Assembly (NCBI GenBank): GCA_013350335.1
Contig: CM023534.1
Location: 8,771,542-8,835,541 of the forward strand
Direction: 5' to 3'
Source of the DNA: Chimonanthus salicifolius
Lineage: Eukaryota > Streptophyta > Magnoliopsida > Laurales > Calycanthaceae
DNA: 64,000 nucleotides
Shown here piece after piece: positions 48,401 to 61,642 of the stretch; position 1 is the first letter of the stretch, and each line of letters begins with the position of its first letter. The translations under genes and the position numbers were made by a program. The notes under the pieces are model-generated. The model saw nothing but the letters and a program-made list of their open reading frames with translations, had not been told where the DNA came from and made no database searches.

Positions 48401-51400
48401 TATTTAGGGATTGAATTATACCTGTGTCTATTCATCTTTCCATTTTAATATATTTACTTTAGCCTTTAGATAAATATTGGTAGCTAAAGATGAAAATGTA
48501 TTGATCTGTCAGTTAAATAGGTGCTGTTCTTTTTTTAACATCATGGATTGAAATGTTGGATGGAAGAGGTTTGAATGTGGCCTTCGCACTGTATACTTAA
48601 TGAATCTGACTAATTTATTTTTGTCATGTTGGCTGTGAGCATGTAAAGCTTCGTCACTATAATTGCCTCTGCTTCTACGTTGATATGTGGCTTGAAATGG
48701 CAAACTGCAGGGGGTACTTTTGCTCTTTACTCACTACTTTGTAGACATGCAAATGTTAGCATCCTTCCATCCAAACGTGTAAATTCAAATTCGGGCATTT
48801 CACATGCTAACAGACACATGAGCACCGGAATACACAATAAGGTGGTAAAGTTCTTTGAACGGAGTGTGATTGCTAGACGGATATTACTTTTTGTTGCAAT
48901 GCTGGGAACGTGCATGCTAATTGGTGATGGCATCCTTACTCCTGCTATTTCAGGTTTCTTACCAAATTCCTTGTACTTTTCTCGTTTAATATTAACATGT
49001 TTGGTGCAAAGAATGCTTGATTTAATACCTATGATGCCAGACACAGCTTGGATATGGCAGACATGCTATATATGGAATGATATGAACTTTATCTATAATG
49101 ATGCATTATTGGACACAACAAGATAAGGAAATCTTGCCGACATTGGATTGTCTGGGTATTGTAGGAATGTTACTTTTTAATGAATGGCCTAAAGATGTTC
49201 AAAAAAGAATCAAAGCAATGGATCTATTAAATGGAGGAACAAGCAAAGATTGAAGGGCTTCACCATCCAATCTAATAAATTACTATAAGGAATTATATGT
49301 TTTATATATGTATGCATGAATTGGAAAATTATCTAATGGCGGTGACAACCATCAGATCAGCAGACTGGATCCCGCCTGTACATGGGAGTCATATGTTCAC
49401 ACTCAATATATGAGAGCATTGATTTCCTCGAGTTGTGGAGAAAATGATTCCTTTTAGATACTTCCATATTATGTTTAGCTCATCTTGAAACAACTTTTTT
49501 GGTTGATTTTGCAGTTTTATCAGCTATGGATGGATTAAGAGGACCTTTTCATGCAGTCAGTAAATGTGAGTAGTGCTCTGATACTAGTACTCTGAAATTA
49601 AACTCATCAGCTTCTTACAAAGATGGTCCATTAATTTTTCAGCTCTCATTGAAGCCCTATCTGCTGTGGTTTTGATTGTTTTATTCCTCTTGCAAAAGTA
49701 TGGTACTTCAAGGGTTAGTTTCATTTTCTCTCCTATCATGGCTGCCTGGACTTTTACGACACCAATGATAGGCATATATAGCATTGTACGTCACTATCCC
49801 AGCATATTCAAGGCTTTATCACCACACTACATACTCCTTTTCTTTCAAAGAAATGGAAAAGAAGGATGGTTGTTGCTTGGTGGCACTGTATTATGCATTA
49901 CAGGTATGTTGATTTATAAATGGTACTCTGTGATATCTAGAGGTCTGTTAGGTGGTACTCAAGACTGCAATTGGTTGAAATAATATTGGCAGAATGAATT
50001 GTTATATGTTCCTGTTTCTAGTTTGGAGCAACACAGAAATTGGAACTCACATTAGGTGGAGATTGGAAACAAGCTGCCAAATCCAATTATGAATGCCAAC
50101 CTTAGCCAAATGGCATGAATGGCTTTGACGATGACGATGATAATTAAGTGGAAACTGTTTCTTATGATATTTCTTTGTTCTGATTTAAGAATAATGTTCA
50201 AAATTGGGTTTTCATGGGAAAGGCAGAAAAATGGTGCCTAGCATTTTCCAATTTTCAGGCCATCCAAATTAATAGTATAATCTATCCTGCCAACATATTG
50301 CAGCAACTGTGATCTGGGTAACCTCAGAAAATTTAATCACTAGTGACAGTTGCTGCCATCTGCTGTGTTAGGTTCTGAAGCAATGTTTGCAGATCTTGGC
50401 CATTTCAACAGGCAGTCGATTCAGGTATTCCACTTTCTATAATATTCTAAGCAAGCTTTAAATGTTGATCACATTCTTAGGTTATTTAGTGCATCCTGTT
50501 GTAAATAAGCCCTTCTCTAACTGTGGCTTGATGTATAGATGGATTTTCTAATTACCATTTTTATCACAGATCGCTTTCTTGTTCATGATTTATCCTTCAC
50601 TGATCTTCACGTATGCTGGCCAAACTGCATATCTAATGAAAAATCTCAATGACCACGATGATGGATTCTACAAGTTTGTACCAACTAGTGTCTACTGGCC
50701 CATGTTTGTCGTTTCAACACTAGCAGCAATTGTAGCAAGCCAGTCACTAATATCTGCAACCTTTTCTGTAATCAAGCAATCTGTAGTGCTGGATTATTTC
50801 CCCCGTGTTAAGATTGTGCATACATCCCCTTACAAGGAAGGGGAGGTCTATTCTCCAGAAATCAATTATATTCTTATGGTTTTATGTGTTTCTGTTGTTC
50901 TTGGATTTGGCGATGGGAAAGATATTGGAAATGCTTTTGGTATGACCAAACCCTTGATCCTACACATTTTCTTAAGATTCTTTTCAGTAAGGGTGTGTTT
51001 GAATGTACAACAGACCTCTGAATAATTTGGCTGATAGCGTGGTTATTTCATCTATGCTTTTAGGCACGTGGAAATTGGAAATTTGATCAGGTTGGATTTC
51101 ATTTCTTTCAACTTATTCTCTCTAAATCATTGTAAGTGACCGTTTCCACACTGATGATGGTTTAGCTTGCAAGTCAGAAATCCAGTACCTTGGCTAATAT
51201 GATTTCTGATTTCCACACCATTTGTAGTGGATTGGAATTACCATAAAAAAAGGCAATTTTTGAGTGATAGAATCTCTTGTAATGTGATAATTACTAGACT
51301 TCTGGGATGGTTTCTGCCTTTCGGCTCCACCCTAGTTCAAGTGGAGAATATTAGAAGGCCTTTTGATTTGGGGTACAAAAAAATGCACCATAATGTCTTC

Positions 51401-52301
51401 TAGCACTTCATCCCTTAGGTGTATTCTAACCGTTCCAAAACTTGCAGGCGTTGTGGTTATCCTGGTAATGCTCATCACCACCATTTTATTGACACTTGTT
51501 ATGGTCATAGTATGGAGAACCCCGCTGCTACTTGTCGGGCTTTACTTCACTATATTTTTCATTGTAGAAGGTGTTTATGTCAGTGCGGTTTTCACCAAGA
51601 TTCCAGAAGGTGGATGGTTTCCTTTTGCCATTTCTATTGCACTTGCATTCATAATGTTTGGGTGGTACTATGGGAGGCAGAGAAAGTTGGATTATGAAAT
51701 GACCCACAAAATAACTTTGGATACCTTTGGTGAGCTGCTTTCAAATCCTGAAATTAAGAGAGTTCCTGGGTTATGCGTTTTCTACAGCAACATACAAGAT
51801 GGGATAACGCCACTCCTTGGACACTACATAAAGAACATGCGTTCATTGCACACAGTCACAGTTTTTACCACACTTAGATACCTGTTGGTCCCCAAAGTTG
51901 ATTCAAATGAGAGAATTGTAGTCAAGAGGTTGGGTCTTCCAGGGATATATGGGTGTGTGATTCAATATGGCTATGCAGATTCCCTTAATCGTGAAGGAAA
52001 CGACCTTGTCAATCAAGTTATTGATAGCTTGCAAGAACATATTCGAAACAATTCAAATGGGGTATTGCCCTTTTCATCGTTGGTTGAAGACGAGCCGTCA
52101 GAGTTGCAGAAAGCTAAACAAGGAGGTGTGGTGCATGTTCGGGGTAAGACAAGGTTTTATGTAGGTAAGAACTGCAGCTTCTTTGACAAGATCTTGCTCT
52201 GGTTCTATGAAGTTCTACACAGTAACTGTAGATCAGGATTGCCTGCATTGGGAATACCTGTTACCCAGCGCATGGAGGTTGGCATGCTGTATGAGGCATA
52301 A
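45495..52301 (+). CDS. HAK/KUP/KT family potassium transporter
   Basis: Membrane K+ (proton-coupled) transporter. Exons: 45495-45617, 46202-46424, 48711-48953, 49515-49565, 49643-49903, 50372-50424, 50570-50939, 51448-52301; all GT-AG with matching phases, 2178 nt, 725 residues, near the family's usual 700-800. Hydrophilic N-terminus (MDSRRSSSDPSIHLSEVV), then TM1 with TLGVVFGGLVTSPLYVYPS at about residues 55-73, LNADDHGEGGTFALYSLLCR, GDGILTPAISVLSAMDGLRG, FSPIMAAWTF, GSEAMFADLGHF, SQSLISATFSVIKQ, FPRVKIVHTS, GFGDGKDIGNAFGVVV, FGWYYGRQRK and a cytosolic C-domain ending in ALGIPVTQRMEVGMLYEA. The usual GD[IL]GTSPLY is GGLVTSPLY. Close overall to the rice HAK branch with the same GGLVTSPLY variant, but the clade is not proven. 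Start: first ATG after an untranslated stretch with stops. Convergent with SOS1. Confidence 0.92.
45709..46235 (+). repeat. Three degenerate tandem copies of the intron 1/exon 2 boundary
   Basis: Related blocks start near 45709, 45985 and 46135. Each has TTTGATGGATTTG-like sequence, then a CTGGGYATT/CTGGAATTT stretch, then an AG followed by GAMCGTTGGAGGA-like sequence (45778-45802, 46062-46084, 46201-46221). Only the last continues into the conserved coding sequence, so the first two are decayed copies inside intron 1. Confidence 0.6.
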
Positions 52302-54610
52302 AAAGGATGTATTGGGTTTGTTTTTTTATTGAAACCTCACCTCATGTCAGTCACTGTTTTTCTCGTTTAAGGTAGTCAGAAATTCATGGTACTACCATGG
52401 TATAGCTTACTCTTGAGGAATTTGGTGCATGTACTGGGCTTTCATTCTACTTCATGTTTTCTTTTCTTAGCATTTTCTAAATAGGCACATCAAATGATTG
52501 TGAGCTCCATAGCTGCACAAAACAAAAGGCAGTTTGGATTGGATTTATTCAAATAGGAATATGATTTTACAAAAAAAAAAAAGGAATTTGGTTTAGGCAT
52601 TCTTAAATTTGTAAAAAGGCACTACTTCTTGTACTTTCTATCATCTAAATAATGACGTGTATAATAAAAAAAAAAAACAGTAGTAGTGCTCTCTTTAGTA
52701 AAAATGAGTGATCTAATCAGGAGTCCTCAAATATCAGAATTTAGTTTTTTAACAATTTATAGTCACTTGATGTAAAGCCATGAAATTAATAGTTAGAATT
52801 GAATCCAGCTATCATTCTTATACTTAGCATGGTCTCAACTGTAAATATCAAGCAATAAATATTTATTTATTTTTTGAATGGAAAACTTATATGAATAAGG
52901 ATATAATGTGTATCATTTTTGTATATTTTGTTTGAACTTTGAACAACACTTACAAAGGTTATATAAGATTTTTAGTTTTATTTTTTGTACTAATTTTTTA
53001 ACATGGTTTCATCATTTTGAACAACACTTCTACAGATTTCTCAGGGTCTAAAACAAAATTGAAGTTGAAGATTTATTTTCACCTTTTGGTGGTCATTCAC
53101 TATTTGTATTGTGAGCAAAGGAAAGAAAGATTCAAAATTTCTCCAAAACAAATCATTCATAATAGTAATGTTTTTGTACATTTTCTCAGTAGACAATGTT
53201 TATAGGGTGATTTGGAGCCTCTGTAGACCAGTACACCAAAATGGTGCAACGGCCATGCGGATAATCCGATTTCTCTTTTTATGTAAATTGCAAAGATTAA
53301 ATTTTCCACATAATATTTTAGTAAATGATACCAGTATTCATGACAATGTGGATAATGATGAAAAATGGTTGGTGATTCAAGCACTCTAATTTTTATAGAA
53401 TTAATACTCTAAATTTTTGAAAAATGATGATCAAAGTATACGTCATATATTTCAAGAAAAGCTACCAATAAGTCAATGTTGGGACTCTTAACATTTTGCA
53501 TTGAGATTTGAGAAATCAAATCGAGTCAAGCCAACAAGGAAATACAGGGCCTTTTTTCATCATTGTATTTATTATTTGGGTAGTTGGGCTTTACCCAACT
53601 AGTGAAAATGACAATGACCCTACTGGGTACATTTGACAGCACCTTTTTTCATGAAAAAAAAAACGTAGCAGTGATTTTTTTAAGAATATAAGGAATGGAA
53701 TATTAGAGGGGGAATTTGTACATTGGGAAAATTAAATTCTAAGCATGTAACTAAGTGATTAATCGGTCTTACCCTTCATCGTTCAACCATTGGATAATAG
53801 GAAAACATATCTTGTTTCCATCGAAAATGATAAATGCTGCCAAACATGCCCTGCTCGGCTGATGTGTCAAACTGCATGGTGTGATCAACTGGTTTGGACC
53901 CACCCATGAACAAAGAATGTGTCAGAATCTGAGAGAGGCTTTGAAGAATGGGATAAGTACAACCATGCATGCACAAAGGGGGAACGTATAAGTTGTGTAA
54001 GTATGTGCTTGTCTCAAGAAGTAAGAGGTCACTAGTTCAAGTTGCAGCAGTGTAAACTCGAGTCGTCCAATTTGAAGTTCCTCTTGCCCATCTCTTTTGT
54101 GGGGAACTTCTTCATGTTGTGTCTGTACCTTCAGAGCTGGAAGAATGTCACCATTCCCCGCATTCTATCCTAATTTAAATGGAAGAATGCAGACGTAGTA
54201 TGCTTTCAAGGAAATGATCGACAATTTGAGATGCTTAAACTAAGACAGGCTGAGGTTTTTTTTTTTTTTTCAAAGATAACATAAGTATCTCCAGTGAGAA
54301 GAATCACACGGATAATTTTCCATACTTTACAATAAGTAATCTATTTAAAAAAATGGCTTCCCTCCATTGTCATTTATGGAGGAGTAAAATACAGAAATCG
54401 AAATCTATGTCCAACATCATATGTAACATGAACTGTCCCCTCATCATCTCATTGAAGCTTTATCCCAAACATACATACTCGGTCAGTTTTGATATCTATC
54501 CAATCCTACCTAATGTCACTAAACTCCATACAAGAAACATCTTATGTGACAAGAATACAGAAAGAAAATGTTCACACTTAAGTGTATGGATGAAACATGT
54601 GGCCAAAATC
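52302..54610. other. Spacer between convergent HAK/KUP and SOS1 genes
   Basis: Contains both genes' 3' regions. No coding frame; short frames near 53000-53400 have no domain. Poly(A) runs at 52571-52582 and 52668-52678. Confidence 0.5.
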
Positions 54611-57600
54611 TTACCGAAAGGAGAGCCTACTTGGAGAATCGATTCTTACAATGAGTTCATCTTCCTCACTTGAATCATCATCAACACGGTTCTCTTTCCT
54701 GCTTTTTCTTCGAAGTGGGCTAAGGGCCTTTGTTTCAGAGGATTCTCTTGTTCTTTGATTTGTGCTCACGGCAGCTCCTTCTGATTGGACAGATACAAGA
54801 GGCCGTGGATATATTGTCCTTGATGAAATTCTTGGATATGACAGACTGTGTGATGGATTTGCATTATAAGTCCTTGGAAAGCTTCGGTTATGCCTGCCAT
54901 TGTCACTTACCTGATGACAATCCAGGAGTCAGCCTAAAATGAGGTATACGATACACAATTGAAAAAAGTAAAAAATAAAAAGACGGCCTGTTGTGATAAT
55001 AACCACTGTGAGGGTCCAATGATGGGATAAGGACTATGATGTCCAATTCTTCACTTAATAATGGATGGTGAATCCAAATGGTTCAAATTTAACATGTCAA
55101 ATTAGTTGGTCAGAGTAACTAAGTTGCAAGCTTTTTCAAGTATCTCCCATCCATAAATTAACCATTTCATCACCAGAGGGTCACCCCAATGTGTATACTT
55201 CATGGCCTAAAACAAATGGTGGATAGAACATTGTATATATCCTAATCTTTGTGACATGAGAATGAAAGGAAATAAAAAATATAAAAAAGAGACAATGTCA
55301 AAACATTTGCAACAGATGAACAAACCATGCTGCCAAAGATGCTCAGTTGTGTTGCTCGCGCGAACAGATCAAGGTGCTGATGATGTTGTCTTGGTTTGTA
55401 GAAGTGTTCTGGCCAACTCATTAGACCTCCATGCTCTCTACTATGACTTTTAGGGAGATCAACAGAATGAGAAACCCATGAAGATGACTTTCTTTGAAGT
55501 GTGCCAGGGGCTTCAACCATATCAAAAAAGATTACCCTAGCTCTCGTTTCAACTTGATAATAGGTTCCTTGATGACAAAAACTACCTGTTTTGGCACCTA
55601 TGATCAACCAAAAAACTATCTATAAATGATGCCAGCTGTTGGTGCAAGTTTATCACGAATCATAAAAAATAAAAATGAAGAATGACATGAATTTCTCTAC
55701 AATTGATACAATATGTCAGTCCCAGAGTTGGCGGTTAAATGGCCAACATCTAATGCGATAAGGACACTTCTAGAGGGTGTTCTATACCACAGTAACACTG
55801 TGATGCAAGTTACGAAGGGTGTAAATCTTGATTGGTGTGCAAAAGTAGTTTAAGATGGATATGATTTCCACCCTTTGTCATTCCAACATCTCCATCTAAT
55901 ACATTTTTCTACCTAATTTAATGCGAGATGTCAAACAAAAATTACACCATGCAGTGCCACATTCAAAACATGCCCTTCGGATTTTCTTGTATGAATATGG
56001 TCTTAAGTGGTAGGTCTTTTCCAATGCAATAAAGTTACATAGTATCTATTTTTCTTTGATAAAGGGGTACCTCATGGGTTTTCCTTGGTATCGTTCAATT
56101 GTATTGAATAGTCCTGGTCAGTGGCTTTATATCCATATAATGCATACAGCTCTAGTTTCTAGTTGGATTGGCTACATGGCTCTATACGAATTAGTAGTTT
56201 CTGATCTTATGACCCTGTTCTTGATCCAATGTGGAGACAATGTATATTCATTAAACCCTTCATGACTTGTTAAAGAATAAATGATACATGGGGTGGTTGG
56301 AGTGTCACAGGAGGAATAAAATATTTAAAACTGATTCTAACAGAAGTGTAAATAATCAGTTTAAAATACTAACCTATATGCACATGATTTGCCTCTACAT
56401 TTTGGATTTTTAACATATGAATCATCTGGACCTGACATCATTGTTGAAACCTTATCCCATCTACGTGAGGTCAACTTTGTGAGTAAATATTTACATTGCA
56501 TCCAATGAACCATTTGAAGATGTGCCTATGCCGTCTGAAAGCACTTCATTTTTAGAGGACTTTTTATTAGTTTGTGGGTTTCTTTTGAGTATCTTCAAAG
56601 CTTTTTTTTTGAAGACCAAGGTGTCGAGCTGACTAATCCTTAGGCATGTGCAAACCTCCCTATCCTTACACACCGGGTAACACTATGGGGAGTGGCCCTT
56701 TTGCGTTGAGAGTGACTTGACGCCAAGCCAACCCTCACGTGTTATCTACAATGTTTTTTTAACCAAGAGGAAAAGAACAAAAACCCTGTTCATAACAATA
56801 TGTTTGATATCAAGAAGCCTCTTTCATTTTAAAGCAACTCCTTAAATTCTTCACAGATATTAGATTTTCCCCAGAAGAAGAGATGTAACACCAGTTTTAG
56901 ATTACCTGAAGTTTCTAAACCCTGGAAGTTTAGATCTTCGTAGGAACGCAACAATGCAGCTGGAGATGTAATCAACACTTCATGGGCATCTTGGGTCTTT
57001 ACAAAGCCCTCTAAAATGAAACCAATTGCATGTTGTCGTATTTCTATGATTTCGCCCCTTATGTACGTCTTCATTGTTGACCTTTCAGCTATTATAGCTC
57101 TCAGTTCTTGCATTGACATTTTCTCAAATGTTTGTGGAAGTAAAAGCTTAGCTATGATTATAGCACTCTCCTACAGAAGCACAAACAATAAGAGGAAAAT
57201 CAATAGGCATGATGCCAATGGCCCCAAGGTAAAACACAAAGTGAAAAGGTGTGAAGTGAGATCCACAGAGAGATTATTTTAGAACATGTTACATGTCACG
57301 AAAAGGGGAGCCTACATCTCTTAGTAATTGTTTCTACAGTTAATATCTGTTGTTCATGAGTTCCAAGTAAGTATTAACTACATTTAGATGCCAAGTGCTC
57401 AGGGTTTTAAAAGGAGAGTATCTACTTTCTTACACCATCATGGTTATCTTTAAGGTATGTTGTGCATTATTAGCAATCCTAGGTTTAGTTCTAACAATTC
57501 ATAAGATGCACAGGAAACCATTTTCTTACATCAACAAGTTGTTATCTTAAGACTGTACAAAATGTTGAAAGAGGGAAACCTGAAGTGATTAGATTACATC

Positions 57601-60600
57601 ATTAAACGATGAACTCTGTCAAGTGGAAAGGCATTCTTGAAAGAAATGGTGTAATATATAAAGACTTGGGAGACATTAAGATGAAAAATTTCACCTTTTA
57701 ATGAAGTTACCATTTTAAAAAAATCTCGAAAATACTGCAAAATTCTAGAATAAGTTGGTTCTTTTTTTGCATGTCAGTTAGTAAAAATTGATTTCTTTTG
57801 TACATGAAATTGTTTCCTTCTTATTTGATTGAATGCCAAAAACTAAATGGTAGTACAGAATTGCTTATTCTCATCCACTCATCTTTGAGGCTAAATGGAG
57901 ATTGTGGCATCAAATTCTCATCTATTCAATCTCTAAGTGGAGATTGATGCTCGATGAATATGAACAGCGCAGCCAGGTGGGCTGGTCTAAGCATGATAAT
58001 CATGGAATACCATTGGAACAATACCTGCCACAAAAATTCTTCAACTTCAGAGTCTGGTCTGAGTACTGAAACTATCTTGTGAGCATCAATGAAGAAGCAG
58101 TGTACCACAGAGTCAGTTATCATATCACATATGTATGGCTTTCCAGTCAGTACTTCGAACAGGCCAAGAGTACTTCCATGTGAGAATGTTGGATGCAATG
58201 AATGTCTGTTTCTCAGACACTTGCTTGACCACTAACAACAACAAAAAAGAAAACAGTGTACACTTATTGAATAAAGGCACTCCATGTAGAAAACAACAAC
58301 TTACATACATTTTGCATCTTACCTTAACTACTCCATTTGAAATAAGCCACATTCCATTTGGCTTTGAACCCTCTCTATATAATGTGACTCCTTTCAGTTT
58401 CATTATTTCTTTTGTAGAACGCTCGATAGGCTCACGCACGATAGAAGGAAGTGCTCCCAGAAAAGGATGGGTGCTCAACATGTCCCTTATTTTTGGCATC
58501 TTCACTAAAGGTGGATTTCTTAGAAGCTTTTTCAAATCAGTCTGCCACAAGGTAAAAAGTAGGCAATCTTATAAGCATGTTGCATGATCATGGAAACTTA
58601 TATTAGGAGCAATAAAAAATAGCACAATCAGCTTCAATGAATTTTAAGAGTGGGCATTGTAGGTCTCATATAGATTACTGTCTAATAAGATGTAGGGAAT
58701 GATCCATTTGTAAAGATTGTACAGTTATCCCAGGAGAGTCTTACATTTCAGCATAGGTTAATGCATTAGAAGTAAATGTTAAAAATAGAGTAACAAACAA
58801 AATAGTGAGGGATTTTCCAAAAATAAGATAGTGGGATCTGAAGGGACAATGATGAAGTGAGGCCTGGGGCAAGGATACGAGTACAAATGAGATGTGGGAT
58901 AACATGGAAAGCTTTATAAAATGAACAACTAAAGACATTCTAGTGAAATTTAAAGGAAATAAGAGATATACACATAAAGAAACATGGTGACGGAGAAAAA
59001 AGGTTCAAATGACTATTGACTAAAATGAAAAAATATTTTAAGAAATGGCAAAAAACAAAGAGGCTAGAATAGCTAGAGAGTTGTAAGATAGATGAAAGAG
59101 CTGTAAGCGAAGTCGTAAACAAAGACAAATGCGAAGCATATGATGATATGTATGTGCAATTAAGAACCAACAAGGGAGAAAAGGAATCTATAAGTTTGCC
59201 AACGTGAAAGATAGAGACATGCATGTTTTAGGAAAGAAAATGAAAAGGTTTTGGTGAAAGATGAAGAAATAAGGGATACATGGGAAAAGCATTTGAAAGA
59301 CTAATTAAAAAAAAATGAGAGTGAAGTACACATGGAAGTAGAAGTAAATGAAGGGTTGGCGAACAAAAAAAAGAAGCAGCAAACGAGGCCTTAAGTGAGA
59401 TGAAGAAACACAGCTTTAGGACCAAATGGTATTCCTGCAGAAGTATAGATTATAATGGGTAAAATTAGGATAGATGGCTAACTAGGTTATTTAGCAAAAT
59501 CCTAGATTCAGGGAAAAAAAAACCTTAAGAATGGTGTAAGGGTATAGTTGTCCCCTTCTATAAGGATCAAGGAGATGTTCAAAATTGTGCCAACTATAGA
59601 ATATTAAGTTTATAAGACATACTATTAAACTTTGGAAGGGAACAAAAAAGCAACAACTAAGAGAAGAGAAGAATCTAATATCTTGGAGAACCAATTTAGA
59701 TTTACGCTAGGCAAATCAACAACATAAACAATTTTTGCGCCAACAGTACTCGTGGAGAAGCTTAGGGAGAAAAAAAAAATTACATACGACTTCCACTGAT
59801 TTACAAAAGGCTTACAACAAGGTGCCAAGCAATTAATCTGGCAAAAGTTTCAAAAAGAAATGTATCCCTAATAAGCAAGTAAAGGTTATACAAGACAGGC
59901 ATGAACACGCAACAACTAATGTGAGTGGTGCGCTCTGAAGCGAAAGAGTTCCTAATGAAAGTTGGGCTTCAGCAAGGATTAACTTTAAATCCATATTTAT
60001 TTTTATTAGAGATGGACTACTAAGCATAAAAAAATTCAAGATGAAATGCCAAGATTATGCTATTTGCAGATGATATAGTGCAAATGGGTGAAAAAAAAGA
60101 GTACTAGTTAAATGAGAAATTGGAATTATAGAGGAAAGCCTCAGGGATCAATGGTTTGACAATTAGTAGAGCCAAGACGTAATATATGGAGAGTAATTTT
60201 AAAGGCTTAGAGAACAAAGAAGACGAATAGATTAAAATTGGAAATAAATTGGTATCATGTTTTGATAAGTTTAGATACTTAGGTGCAATGGCTGAACTAT
60301 ACATAGGATTAGATTGGGATATAACTAGTAGGGGTGAGCAAGTATATGCAAGCTAGCAAAGTGCAATGTGATAAAAGAGTGCCATGACGATTGAAGGAGA
60401 AGTTTTATAAAATGAGCTGATAACTAGTAATGCTTTATGGTGTAGAGATTTCGGTAATAAAAAGTAAGTACTTACACAAAGTAAAGGTAACAAAGATACG
60501 CATTCTAAGATGGGCAAATGGAGCATAAAATAGAATTAGGAAAAACACATCAGGGAGACCTTGAAAATAGCTCTGGTAAATGAGAAAATGAGGGAGAACC

Positions 60601-61429
60601 ATCTAAAATGGTTTGGGCACTTGCAAAGGAGACTAGAAGCAGCCCTGGTGCAAAAAATTGAAAGGTTTCTAGGAGTAGTAGTGAGGAGAGGGGGGCCTTT
60701 AAAAACATAGATGGAGGGTATATGATGGAATATGGAGTAATAGAGTATATAGTTTTTTATAGGACAGAGAAGAGAACTAAAAATTGGGACTAACGACTTT
60801 GATGACGAGGACGATGAAAATGACGACGAACAACGACAAAGAAGCCACTAAATTATTGGCAATAGTGGTAGATCCAAAAAAAGGTGATAGCTATCACAAT
60901 CTATTAAATTGTTGTAGCAAGCATTGATGACATTGAAGACAATAATAGTCACTAAATTGTTGGATATAGTCATTGATCTGAAAAACATGATAGATATCGG
61001 GTTTGAATTTGACACGTTACTGAATGTGGATATACACAGTGCTAACTCTCCTTCAAGCTTTTGTAACCACTTACACATTCAATTTGCAATGTGCCACACT
61101 GGCACACTAGAAAACACAATCTCCATCTACATGCATGCAAACTAAGCACACCTAAACAAACCACATTTTAACATTGCAAGCTACCTGCACACCATCGTGA
61201 AGCTGAAACATCTCCTTTTTCTCCAACAATCCAGCTTTCTCAAGATTTTGCACATAATCACTCAAATGTTTCAGTATTGAATATGTTGCCTGTCTTGTTT
61301 TCACAACACGTAGAACCTGAAACGTTCCACATTTTTCTAATCAGTAAAAATGGATATGTTCAACAAAAATTAAAAAAGTGAATGAAAACTTCTTCGGAAG
61401 TATTTGTTTAGAATGAACTTATCAGTAAA

Positions 61430-61473
<44 letters not shown>

Positions 61474-61642
61474 GCCCAACCCACACACCCAAACCCCACC
61501 CCCATTTCACCCCACAGTTGAAATGCATCAATCATGTTACAAACCTGAGGAAATGTAACACGAACATCTTCCAGAAATCTTCTAGCTTCCTCTCCTTCCA
61601 CATCACTTTCATTAATAACTATAGAAGCAACTTCACTTTCAC
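54611..61642 (-). CDS. SOS1: SOS1-type plasma-membrane Na+/H+ antiporter, C-terminal half (partial)
   Basis: Minus-strand exons in gene order: 61642-61545, 61316-61185, 58541-58323, 58231-58025, 57170-56906, 55585-55326, 54910-54611; phases agree, about 492 codons, no stops until TAA at 54611-54613. SOS1 exports Na+ in exchange for protons. Seen here: the linker [18 protein letters not shown] and [32 protein letters not shown] leading into the cyclic-nucleotide-binding-like domain ([53 protein letters not shown]); [62 protein letters not shown]; and the tail [20 protein letters not shown] then SFR. In Arabidopsis SOS1 the kinase SOS2 phosphorylates the DSPS serines to relieve autoinhibition, and that motif is intact. 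The antiporter domain exons are not in the window; 61643-64000 holds repeats instead, so they lie beyond the edge or are lost. Confidence 0.88.
58740..60850 (+). mobile_element. Decayed LINE reverse transcriptase in SOS1 intron (antisense)
   Basis: Plus-strand fragments, broken by stops and shifts, follow the order of a plant LINE reverse transcriptase: [27 protein letters not shown] (59530-59589), [11 protein letters not shown], the active-site MLFADDIV (60057-60080), [24 protein letters not shown], DKFRYLGAM and [16 protein letters not shown] (60595-60642). Many frame disruptions show it is dead. It sits in the 2643-bp intron between the SOS1 exons at 61185 and 58541, opposite to the gene. 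Confidence 0.8.
61435..61472. repeat. (CT)n(CA)n compound microsatellite
   Basis: About twelve CT units followed by nine CA units, in the SOS1 intron between exons 61545 and 61316. Confidence 0.95.

Noticed and set aside
53017..53389. Short frames between HAK/KUP and SOS1
   Set aside because: No domain, no splice support, AT-rich composition typical of spacer.
54891..54925. A perfect CAG|GTAAGT donor on the minus strand at 54913-54905
   Set aside because: Using it as a donor would leave only a 17-bp intron before the next acceptor. Used as an acceptor instead (CAG|GTA, exon from 54910) it gives the expected GSM|VS junction of SOS1 in phase.
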